In this document: positions 17,356 to 24,661 of the stretch, in pieces | Position numbering within the stretch: position 1 is the first letter of the stretch | Layout: the number at the start of each line of letters is the position of its first letter | NCBI GenBank assembly: GCA_958295765.1 | Contig: CATQHB010000002.1 | Span: forward strand, 1,878,001-1,942,000 | DNA from: an uncultured Dehalococcoidia bacterium | Lineage (GTDB): Bacteria; Chloroflexota; Dehalococcoidia; Lucifugimonadales; UBA3495 | Length of the DNA: 64,000 nucleotides | Direction of reading: 5' to 3' | Translations under genes and position numbers: made by a program | Notes under the pieces: model-generated | The model's database searches: none | The model's input: only the letters and a program-made list of their open reading frames with translations | Told to the model about the DNA's origin: nothing

Positions 17356-17504
17356 AGCCGTACCTCCTTATTGATTGTAGTTAGTTGCTGTTGAGGCCCA
17401 TAATATCACATAGCGGGGATAACCTTGAGAATCAGCGATGAAATCATCTCCTCTCCCCGTCCCGGGTTAATGCGTCCCCAACCGGCGGAATGGCCTGGGA
17501 GAAG

Positions 17505-17535
17505 GCATACCATTCCCCGGTACGATGTGGTATGC
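17505..17535. promoter_or_regulatory. Inverted repeat in the rplS leader
   Basis: GCATACCA and TGGTATGC (8 bp, perfect) flank a 15-base spacer about 45 bp before the rplS ATG. It could be an operator, a leader hairpin, or part of an autoregulatory site. I cannot separate these from the sequence. Confidence 0.35.
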
Positions 17536-17577
17536 TTATGGCCTAGAATGGTAAGGGAAAGGTAGTGTTGTAGAATT

Positions 17578-17958
17578 ATGGAAGCGGCCCAGATATTAAA
17601 ACCCGAAAGCAGTCCGAAAATCCCTGACTTTGGCGCCGGCGATACGGTACGGGTCAATTTCCGCATCCGGGAAGGCGACCGGGAGCGGATCCAGGCGTTT
17701 CAGGGCGTGGTAATCCGGCGGCAGAACGGCAGCGGGCCGTCGGCCAACTTTACCGTGCGCCGGGTGGCCGGCGGCGGCGTAGGCGTGGAGCGGATTTTTC
17801 CCCTCTACTCGCCCTTGATTGACTCCCTGGAGGTTACCCGCCGGGGCGCCGTCCGCCGGGCCAAGCTCTACTACCTGCGCGGGCTGCAAGGCCGGGCCGC
17901 CCGGATTAAGGAAAAGACGCTGCCCCGCCGCCCCCGGGGCCAGGCCGCCGGATCGTAA
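17578..17958 (+). CDS. rplS: Large-subunit ribosomal protein bL19
   Basis: A 126-residue bL19, the ribosomal protein at the 30S-50S interface. It shows the family's [21 protein letters not shown] core at residues ~22-42 and the [11 protein letters not shown] and RAKLYYLRG signatures. Length is normal, with a slightly extended basic C-terminus ([10 protein letters not shown]). The usual trmD or rimM neighbours are absent. A purine-rich AAGGGAAAGG lies about 16 bp upstream, a little far for a standard ribosome site. Confidence 0.95.
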   Translation: MEAAQILKPESSPKIPDFGAGDTVRVNFRIREGDRERIQAFQGVVIRRQNGSGPSANFTVRRVAGGGVGVERIFPLYSPLIDSLEVTRRGAVRRAKLYYLRGLQGRAARIKEKTLPRRPRGQAAGS

Positions 17959-18003
17959 GCAGACGGCGGGGCCGGATTTAACCAACGCTCCGAGGCATAA
18001 CCG

Positions 18004-18546
18004 ATGGAAACAGCGTGGCTACCTCTTTTGGGCGCAGTTATCGCCATAGCCGGCTTAATGCTGGGTATGTTCTATTGGAACGATCGGCGCAACGAGCGCC
18101 GCATCGACCGTTTGGAAGTGCGCTGGACCCGGCAACTAGCCGACATGGAAGCGCGATATAACCAGCAACTCAGAGATTCGGAATCCCGCCAAAACCACCG
18201 ACTTGACGAGCTGAACCAGCAATTTAGAGATTCGGAAGCCCGGCAAAACCACCGGCTCAATGAGATGAACCAGCAGCTTAAAGATTCGGAAGCTAGGCAA
18301 AACCACCGACTCGATGAGATGAACCAACAGCTTAAAGATTCGGAAGTCCGGCAGAACCTCCGATTCGATGATATGAACCGGCAACTTAAAGAATCGGAAG
18401 CCCGGCAAAACCTCCGACTCGATGAGATGAACGAGCAGCTTAAAGAGCTGAACGACTGGGCAGGAAACTTGGATCGCGGTCAGTCCCGGCTGGAAGGGCA
18501 GTTGGATGTAATTCGCGACGCTGTATTCCAGCGCAGCCCTGGCTAG
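18004..18546 (+). CDS. Membrane-anchored coiled-coil protein with 18-residue tandem repeats
   Basis: A 180-residue protein with one N-terminal membrane helix (about residues 5-24), a basic segment, then five to six tandem copies of an 18-residue unit with consensus KDSEARQNHRLDEMNQQL. Eighteen residues equal five helical turns (a heptad plus an 11-mer), so a long cytoplasmic coiled coil is expected. The copies are also similar as DNA (54-bp period), so the array probably grew by slippage or recombination. No enzymatic motif is present. It could be a scaffold or a tether. Lies between rplS and priA on the same strand. Confidence 0.7.
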   Translation: METAWLPLLGAVIAIAGLMLGMFYWNDRRNERRIDRLEVRWTRQLADMEARYNQQLRDSESRQNHRLDELNQQFRDSEARQNHRLNEMNQQLKDSEARQNHRLDEMNQQLKDSEVRQNLRFDDMNRQLKESEARQNLRLDEMNEQLKELNDWAGNLDRGQSRLEGQLDVIRDAVFQRSPG

Positions 18547-18638
18547 AGTAGGGTTGAGCCGCCAACTCGACTTGCCGGCGGCTGTGCCCTGACTCCGGTA
18601 CGCTTTAACCCTCCACCACGTTGCCGGCGGCTGTAGCT

Positions 18639-21416
18639 ATGATGAGATACGCAGAAGTAGCGGTGGACGCCCCGGTCAGCCCTGCTCGAACCTTTTCCTA
18701 CAGTATCCCCGACCGCTTTCGAATCCAACCGGGCCAACTGGTCTGGGTTCCCTTTGGCCGCCGCATCCTCCAGGGCGTGGTCATAGAACTGGCCTCGGCG
18801 CCCCGGGTGGAGGTTACCAAAGACATCCTGCAAGCGGTAGAGCCGTCCCCGCTGCTGGACGCTACCGCCCTGACCCTGGCCCAGTGGCTGAGCCGGTACT
18901 ATCTCTGCCCCCTCTTCGACGCGGTGGCCCTGTTTCTGCCCCCCGGCTTCAAGGCTCAAGTGCGGTCGCAAATCCTGCCAATTCCGGTGGACGCGGCCAA
19001 TCTGGAAAAGCTGAAATCCCCGGCCCGGGAAGCCCTGGAAACCCTGGCGGGACGGCAACGGCTGACCGAAGCCGAGTTCGCCAAGCTGTTGGGCAAGCGC
19101 AGCGGCCCGGAAGTGAACCGCCTGGCGCAACGGGGCCTCATCCACCGCCGGGTGGATTTGCCCCGTCCCCGAACCTTCCGCTACGTGAGCCAACTGTTTC
19201 CCGCCAGCCCCCAGGATGACCTGGGCCACTGGCCCGAGGCGCCGGACAAACTTCCGGCGCGGCAGGAAAAATTGCTCCAGGCCGTCCGGGAACAGGCCGG
19301 AAGTTACTCCACCGCCCAGGCTAACAAGGAGTTCGGTTCCGGCGTGGGCAACGCCCTGGTGGAGAAAGGATTGCTGGGGCTGGAGTGGGTGCGCCAGGAG
19401 GGTTCCCCGTTAAGTTCCGCCGCAAGTTCCGTAGCAAGTAACCAGGCAGCCCGGCCGAATACGTCCGGCCAACCCGACGACCCCGATTCTCTCCTACCCG
19501 ACGACCCAGCAGCCAACGGAGCGGAGCCGCCCCTTACCCTGTTCCCGATGCAGGCCGATGCCCTGGCCCGCATCGCCGAGACGCTGGACGACCCGGCCCG
19601 CCAGCCCCGGACTTTCCTGCTGCACGGCGTTACCGGCAGTGGGAAAACCGAGGTATATCTGCAAGCCATCCAACGGGTGGTGGAACAAGGCAAACAGGCC
19701 ATTTTCCTGGTGCCGGAAATTGCGCTGACCCCGCAAACGGTGCAGCGGGTCAACGCCCGTTTCCCCGGACGGGCGGCGGTGCTGCACAGCGGCCTGAGCG
19801 AGCGACAGCGATTTGACCAGTGGTGGAAAATCCGGGACGGCGATTATGACGTGGTGGTCGGCCCCCGCAGCGCCCTATTTGCTCCGGCGCCCAACTTGGG
19901 CTTGATTGTCATTGACGAGGAACACGAATGGACTTACAAGCAGGTCGAGGCGCAGCCCTTTTACCATGCCCGCACCGCTGCGCTGGAACTGGCCCGCCTT
20001 ACCGGGGCCGGGGTAATTCTGGGCAGCGCCACGCCGGACGTAGAGTCTTACCATCACGCCCGCCGAGGCCGCTATCGCCTGCTGGAGCTGCCCCACCGGA
20101 TTCGGCAAGCCGCCCCGCCACCAGGCCGGGATGAACAAGAAGGTGATAACAACGCCCAAGACCTTCGCAGTGAGTTTGATGAGCTTATCCAACCCACTCA
20201 TGGTGAGTTTGATGAGCTTACCGAACTCGCTCACGGTGAGCTTACCGAACTCGCTCACGGTGAGCTTGGCGAGTTTCCCCAACCCGCTCATGGTGAGCCT
20301 GTCGAACCACCCCTCGCCCCGAATCTCTCTACCAATGGGAAAGGCCGGGATGCGGGAAAAATGCCGGCAAGCGCCGACGCCGAGGGCTTGGCCCCCGTGG
20401 AAGTCTGCGATATGCGGCAGGAACTGCGCCAAGGCAACCGCAGCATCTTCAGCCGTTCCTTGAGCCAGGCTCTTACCCGGTGCATCGAACGGAAACAACA
20501 GGCCATCCTGTTCCTCAACCGCCGGGGCAGCGCGCCCATTGTCCAGTGCCGGGACTGCGGTTACGTGGTTACCTGTAGCGGTTGCGCTGTGTCCCTGACC
20601 TACCACTCGACCGAGGCCCGGCTGCGCTGTCATCGCTGTAACCGGCGCAGCCGTAGCCCGCGCCAATGCCGCCAATGCGCGGGCAGCCACATCCGCCAGT
20701 TGGGTATCGGCACCCAACGGGTGGTGGACGAAGTCAGGGCCTTGCTACCCGAGGCGCAGGTGGAACGGTGGGATGCCGACTCGGTGCGCACCGGGCCGGG
20801 GACGGAGGAAACGATGCGCCGCCTGGCCGCCGGTGAAACCCAGGTGCTGGTCGGCACGCAAATGGTCGCCAAGGGGCTGGACGTGCCTAACGTAACCCTG
20901 GTGGGCGTGGTGCTGGCCGACGTGGGCATCCATCTACCCGATTTTCGGGCCGGCGAGCGGGCCTTTGGCCTCCTCTGCCAAGTGGCGGGCCGGGCCGGAC
21001 GGGGCGCTGAGCCGGGCCGGGTCATCATCCAGACCTACAATCCCGACCATTACGCCGTGGCCGCCGCCGCCCGCCAGGACTACGCCGTCCTGTTCCGCAC
21101 GGAGATTGCCGCCCGCCACCAGCAGGGCAACCCGCCTTTTAACCGGCTGGTGCATCTACTTTACCAGGACCTCAACCCCACCACCTGCCAGCAGCAAGCC
21201 ATCACCGCCGCCCGCCAGTTCCGGCAGCTCATCCGCGCCCAGGGGTTGACCGACGTGCAAGTAATCGGCCCGGCCCCCGGCATACCGGAGCGGGTGCGGG
21301 GGCAATACCGTTGGCGCCTCATCCTGCGGGGCCGCAATCTCCATCGCTTTCTGGAAGGAACCGACCTGTCCTCCCGGGGCCTTACCATAGACGTTGACCC
21401 GGTGCATTTGCTTTAG
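18639..21416 (+). CDS. priA: Primosomal replication-restart helicase PriA with repeat-derived insertion
   Basis: PriA remodels stalled forks and loads the replisome. The protein, 925 residues against about 730-820 usually, has the N-terminal 3'-DNA-binding domain (residues ~1-105), Walker A GVTGSGKTE near 330, the DEEH box near 424, and the paired zinc-binding Cys clusters (CRDC, CSGC, CHRC, CRQC) at about 638-690. Two low-complexity insertions explain the excess length: residues ~258-297 (Ser/Asp/Pro-rich) and ~508-585, part of which is built from the genome's dispersed CTCATGGTGAGC repeat. All helicase motifs survive, so it is probably functional. The start (ATG 18639 or 18642) lacks a strong ribosome site. 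Confidence 0.93.
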   Translation: MMRYAEVAVDAPVSPARTFSYSIPDRFRIQPGQLVWVPFGRRILQGVVIELASAPRVEVTKDILQAVEPSPLLDATALTLAQWLSRYYLCPLFDAVALFLPPGFKAQVRSQILPIPVDAANLEKLKSPAREALETLAGRQRLTEAEFAKLLGKRSGPEVNRLAQRGLIHRRVDLPRPRTFRYVSQLFPASPQDDLGHWPEAPDKLPARQEKLLQAVREQAGSYSTAQANKEFGSGVGNALVEKGLLGLEWVRQEGSPLSSAASSVASNQAARPNTSGQPDDPDSLLPDDPAANGAEPPLTLFPMQADALARIAETLDDPARQPRTFLLHGVTGSGKTEVYLQAIQRVVEQGKQAIFLVPEIALTPQTVQRVNARFPGRAAVLHSGLSERQRFDQWWKIRDGDYDVVVGPRSALFAPAPNLGLIVIDEEHEWTYKQVEAQPFYHARTAALELARLTGAGVILGSATPDVESYHHARRGRYRLLELPHRIRQAAPPPGRDEQEGDNNAQDLRSEFDELIQPTHGEFDELTELAHGELTELAHGELGEFPQPAHGEPVEPPLAPNLSTNGKGRDAGKMPASADAEGLAPVEVCDMRQELRQGNRSIFSRSLSQALTRCIERKQQAILFLNRRGSAPIVQCRDCGYVVTCSGCAVSLTYHSTEARLRCHRCNRRSRSPRQCRQCAGSHIRQLGIGTQRVVDEVRALLPEAQVERWDADSVRTGPGTEETMRRLAAGETQVLVGTQMVAKGLDVPNVTLVGVVLADVGIHLPDFRAGERAFGLLCQVAGRAGRGAEPGRVIIQTYNPDHYAVAAAARQDYAVLFRTEIAARHQQGNPPFNRLVHLLYQDLNPTTCQQQAITAARQFRQLIRAQGLTDVQVIGPAPGIPERVRGQYRWRLILRGRNLHRFLEGTDLSSRGLTIDVDPVHLL
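20162..20310 (+). repeat. Family C repeats expanded in frame within priA
   Basis: About six imperfect copies of CTCATGGTGAGCTTGTCGAA-like units lie head to tail and are translated as HGEFDEL, HGELTEL and HGEPVEP peptides. The same nucleotide motif is intergenic elsewhere in the window. The insertion lies in the linker between the first helicase lobe and the VCDMRQEL segment. Confidence 0.85.
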
Positions 21417-21589
21417 CCACTTCCAAGGGGTAATCACGGCTAAAAGCGTAGTCGATGACGGTTGCCGGCCCGTCTGCCTTTGCGCTTTCCGGTCAGGTTA
21501 GGTATAATCAGCCCGTTTCCCGGCCCTGGTCAGCCGATGCCGGGACTAATGTAGAACACCGCCAACAACCCGCCGGGAGGTATCCCCCA

Positions 21590-22114
21590 GTGACCCTTCT
21601 GACCATGCGCCACGTTCCCGACCCCATCCTGCGGCAGCAGGCCCGGAGAATTACCCAGATACCGGCCGGTATGTCCAAATACACCCGGGACATGGTGGAA
21701 ACTATGCACGCCGAACACGGGGTAGGGCTGGCCGCTAACCAGGTGGGTTCCCGGCAAAAGGTGGCGGTAATTCAACTGCCGGAGTGGGAAGAGGCCCTGG
21801 TGCTGATCAACCCGGAAATCATCCGGCGGGAAGGGGAACGGGAAGTAGAGGAAGGCTGCCTCAGTATCCCCGGCTACCGGGGTATGGTCAAACGCTCCCA
21901 GCGGGTGCGGGCCAGGGCGCTGGACCTGAACGGCAAGGTCATCCGCATCAAGGCCGAGGGGTTGCTGGCCCAGGCCCTGGAGCATGAAACCGACCACCTC
22001 AACGGCATCCTGTATATCGACCACCTGATTTCCCGGGACAGCCTCTACCGTATCGGCTACGAACCGGATCCTGAGGAACCGGGGACGGATGAAAAAGTCG
22101 AGTCAGAACAATAG
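21590..22114 (+). CDS. def: Peptide deformylase
   Basis: Def removes the formyl group from nascent N-terminal Met. This 174-residue protein shows all three metal-site motifs: GVGLAANQVG, EGCLSIPGY and HETDHLNG. I chose GTG 21590 because GGGAGG is 9 bp upstream. An in-frame ATG at 21605 is the alternative, and the open frame further upstream has no support. It follows priA by about 170 bp. The common partner fmt is not present. Confidence 0.94.
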   Translation: MTLLTMRHVPDPILRQQARRITQIPAGMSKYTRDMVETMHAEHGVGLAANQVGSRQKVAVIQLPEWEEALVLINPEIIRREGEREVEEGCLSIPGYRGMVKRSQRVRARALDLNGKVIRIKAEGLLAQALEHETDHLNGILYIDHLISRDSLYRIGYEPDPEEPGTDEKVESEQ

Positions 22115-22293
22115 CTGCCGGCCGGGATTTTTAACCGCAGCGGCGCGCCAAAACTACCGGTGTTCTCCCTGCTCTCTGCGTACCTAATAGTTAGGGAATA
22201 GTTAGTGAAAATCCGGCGCCGCTAGACCACCGATAAACAACATAGACAATAATCCGGTGAAGCTGCGCCTTCACCTTCCAGGAAGCTCCCGCC

Positions 22294-23838
22294 ATACTTA
22301 CTGAACTTATCCGGTTCTTTTATTCTCACCGCAACCAACCGGCGGGAGACGTCTATCTAGTAGGCGGGTTCCTGCGGGACGCGCTGCTGGCCGGCCTGGC
22401 GTCAACGACCGGAACCAGCCCGGAGTCGCCCCACGACCTGGATATTGCCGTCCCGGCGCCCTGGTACGAGGTACAAGACCTGGGGCGGGAACTGGCCCGG
22501 CACCTGGGCAACGACCATGCCCCTCTCAGACCGGCACGCGGCGTCTCCAGGGTGGTAGTGGAGCGAGGGGTGGAACCGGGGCAGTCTCCGGTCATAATTG
22601 ACCTGTCCGGTTACTACGACGATTACGATGACGATGACGATATTAAATATAACCTGGCCCGCCGGGACTTTACGGTCAACGCCCTGGCCCTGCCCTTGCA
22701 CCTATGGCAGCCCGGCCCGGTGTCCGCCTGGGCTGATGCGGTGCTGGATCCCATGGACGGGCGGGCTGATTTGGCGCAAAAGCGCATCCGCATGGTCAGC
22801 CCCGACGTATTCCGGCACGACCCCGGCCGCCTGCTGCGGGGCGTCCGGCTGGCCGGGCAACTGAAGTTTCGGCTGGATCCGGAAACCGCCCGCCGCATCC
22901 GCGCCGACGCTCCCTTGCTGGAACGGGTGGCCCCGGAACGGGTGCGGGATGAGTTTCTGCGAATTCTGGCCGGCGACGGGGCCAGGGGTCAACTGGAGGT
23001 TCTGGATCGGCTGGACCTGCTCTGCCGGATTATCCCGGAACTGGCCCTGACCAAAGGCGTTGACCAGCCCCGCGTCCACTATTGGGACGTTTGGAATCAC
23101 TTGCTGCACACGGTGGAATATGCCGAGTTGGTTACCCGGGGGCATCAGCACTCGGCCATTTACTCCCTGACCCCCTGGACAGCGGAAACAGCGGAGCATT
23201 TCGGGCAGGAGGTCAGCGACGGACATACCCGCCGCACCATCCTCAAGCTGGCCGGGCTGCTCCATGACATTGCCAAGCCCCAGACCCGGAAGGCCGACGC
23301 CACCGGACGCATCCGCTTCCTGGGACACTCGGAACTGGGTGCGGAAATGGTCGAAAGCCGGCTGAGTCAACTGCGCCTCAGCGCCAGGGGCGTGGCTATG
23401 GTGGCCCGGATGGTCGAACACCATCTGCGCCCGGCCCAATTGCGGCAGGGAGATGACAAACCCTCCCTACGAGCGATTTATCGCTATTTTAGAGACTTGG
23501 AAGAGGTGTCGATAGATACAATTTACCTGGCGTTGGCCGATTATCTGGCGGCAAAGGGACCGGAAATCGCCCCCGACCCCTGGGCTAGTCATGCTAGAAT
23601 GTTAGCCTATGTTTTGGAGACCGGAACCGGCCAGACTGCGATTCACGAATCCGGGCCAGGCCAGACGCGGCTACTGAACGGCCATGACCTGATGCAGCAC
23701 TTTGACCTGGCGCCCGGCCCCCGGATTGGCCGCCTGCTGGAGCAGTTGGCCGAGGCCCAAGCCACCGGGGAAATCGCCACCCGAGAGGAGGCGTTGGAAC
23801 GGGCGGCCTCATTTATGGATATGAAAACGCTCGAATAA
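22294..23838 (+). CDS. cca: CCA tRNA nucleotidyltransferase with HD domain, no standard start codon
   Basis: A class II polynucleotide polymerase head that adds or repairs the tRNA CCA end, with an HD phosphohydrolase domain. Motifs in order: VGGFLRD (~22), DLDIAV (~47), LARRDFTVNAL, DPMDG, the RLLRGVRLAG region, and LLHDIAK (~320). The first canonical start in frame is GTG 22552, but it would remove the catalytic Asp motif. The frame is open from the TGA at 22258 and contains no ATG, GTG or TTG before the motif. The best candidate is ATA at 22294, with AGGAAG upstream, giving 514 residues. An acidic stretch (YYDDYDDDDD) precedes RRDF. Confidence 0.85.
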   Translation: MLTELIRFFYSHRNQPAGDVYLVGGFLRDALLAGLASTTGTSPESPHDLDIAVPAPWYEVQDLGRELARHLGNDHAPLRPARGVSRVVVERGVEPGQSPVIIDLSGYYDDYDDDDDIKYNLARRDFTVNALALPLHLWQPGPVSAWADAVLDPMDGRADLAQKRIRMVSPDVFRHDPGRLLRGVRLAGQLKFRLDPETARRIRADAPLLERVAPERVRDEFLRILAGDGARGQLEVLDRLDLLCRIIPELALTKGVDQPRVHYWDVWNHLLHTVEYAELVTRGHQHSAIYSLTPWTAETAEHFGQEVSDGHTRRTILKLAGLLHDIAKPQTRKADATGRIRFLGHSELGAEMVESRLSQLRLSARGVAMVARMVEHHLRPAQLRQGDDKPSLRAIYRYFRDLEEVSIDTIYLALADYLAAKGPEIAPDPWASHARMLAYVLETGTGQTAIHESGPGQTRLLNGHDLMQHFDLAPGPRIGRLLEQLAEAQATGEIATREEALERAASFMDMKTLE

Positions 23839-23874
23839 TCTCGGCGACTACGCGATAGGGCCAGAGGTGATAGA

Positions 23875-24285
23875 ATAAAGGCAGTCAAGCTCATCGTTTA
23901 CGCGGCAACCTTTGCCGTCGTGATTGGAATAGCCGCAGCTATTGCGGGTTTGAGTGTCAGCGTTGCCCCGCCCGACGCTAAAAGGGGCGGATTGGCCCTG
24001 TTAGCCATCTCGCTGGGCGGGCTGGGCATCGCCGGCGGCGTAATATACCTGGCGGAGAAGCTCATCAACCTGGCAAAAGGAGTGAGTTTTATGCTAGCCG
24101 AACTGATCGTAGAAAAGTTCAAGAAACACGAGCGGGAAGTCGGTATGAGAATCGGCCGGCAGGAAGAACGGCGGCAATGGCAGGATTGGTACGAGCGCCA
24201 GCAGGCCGCACAGCGCGCCGGCCAGCCCTTCACCGAACCCCCTCCCGGACATTCGGCCAACGGCAGCGGGGAGAAATCCCTCTAG
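23875..24285 (+). CDS. Small membrane protein with charged tail, apparent ATA start
   Basis: No family recognised. From ATA 23875 the protein (136 residues) begins MKAVKLIVYAATF if Met is used, and has two membrane helices (about 5-28 and 45-65) followed by the charged tail VEKFKKHEREVGMRIGR and an Ala/Gln-rich end. AGAGGTGAT sits 4 bp before this ATA. The first canonical start, GTG 23920, has no ribosome site and cuts helix 1 short. An internal ATG at 24091 has AAAGGAG upstream and could give a 64-residue soluble form that resembles the next gene. Confidence 0.55.
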   Translation: MKAVKLIVYAATFAVVIGIAAAIAGLSVSVAPPDAKRGGLALLAISLGGLGIAGGVIYLAEKLINLAKGVSFMLAELIVEKFKKHEREVGMRIGRQEERRQWQDWYERQQAAQRAGQPFTEPPPGHSANGSGEKSL

Positions 24286-24300
24286 TAAGGAGTGGGTTTT

Positions 24301-24543
24301 ATGGTAGCTAAAATGATCGTAGAAAAGTTCAAGAAACACGAGCGGGAAGTCGGCATGAGAATCGGCCGGGAGAAGGGCCGGCAAGAAGGCCGGGAGGTAG
24401 GCCGACAGGAAGGACTGCTGGAAGTCCGGCAGCAATGGCAGGCGTGGTATGATCGCCAGCAGGCCGCACAGCGCGCCGGCCAGCCCTTTACCGAACTCCC
24501 TCCCGGATATTCAGACAACGGTGGCGGCAATAAATCCCTCTAG
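24301..24543 (+). CDS. Small charged protein, paralogue of the preceding gene's tail
   Basis: An 80-residue protein that repeats the preceding tail (VEKFKKHEREVGMRIGR ... QQAAQRAGQPFTE) with an extra Arg/Gly/Glu-rich insertion (GRQEGREVGRQEG). Such tails occur at the C-termini of Rpn/PD-(D/E)XK-type proteins, but no nuclease core is present. AAGGAG precedes ATG 24301. The ribosome site and first codons (AAGGAGTGRGTTTTATG) are themselves duplicated from 24078. Function unknown. Confidence 0.55.
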   Translation: MVAKMIVEKFKKHEREVGMRIGREKGRQEGREVGRQEGLLEVRQQWQAWYDRQQAAQRAGQPFTELPPGYSDNGGGNKSL

Positions 24544-24661
24544 TCCAATGAACCGGGGTTCACTACTGAATGAGAGTCAAAGATTATTAAGTACCTCCGG
24601 GGCATCCCGGCGTCATCATAGTGAAAACCCTGGATAGCACAGCAAAGGAGAACTGAACTTA

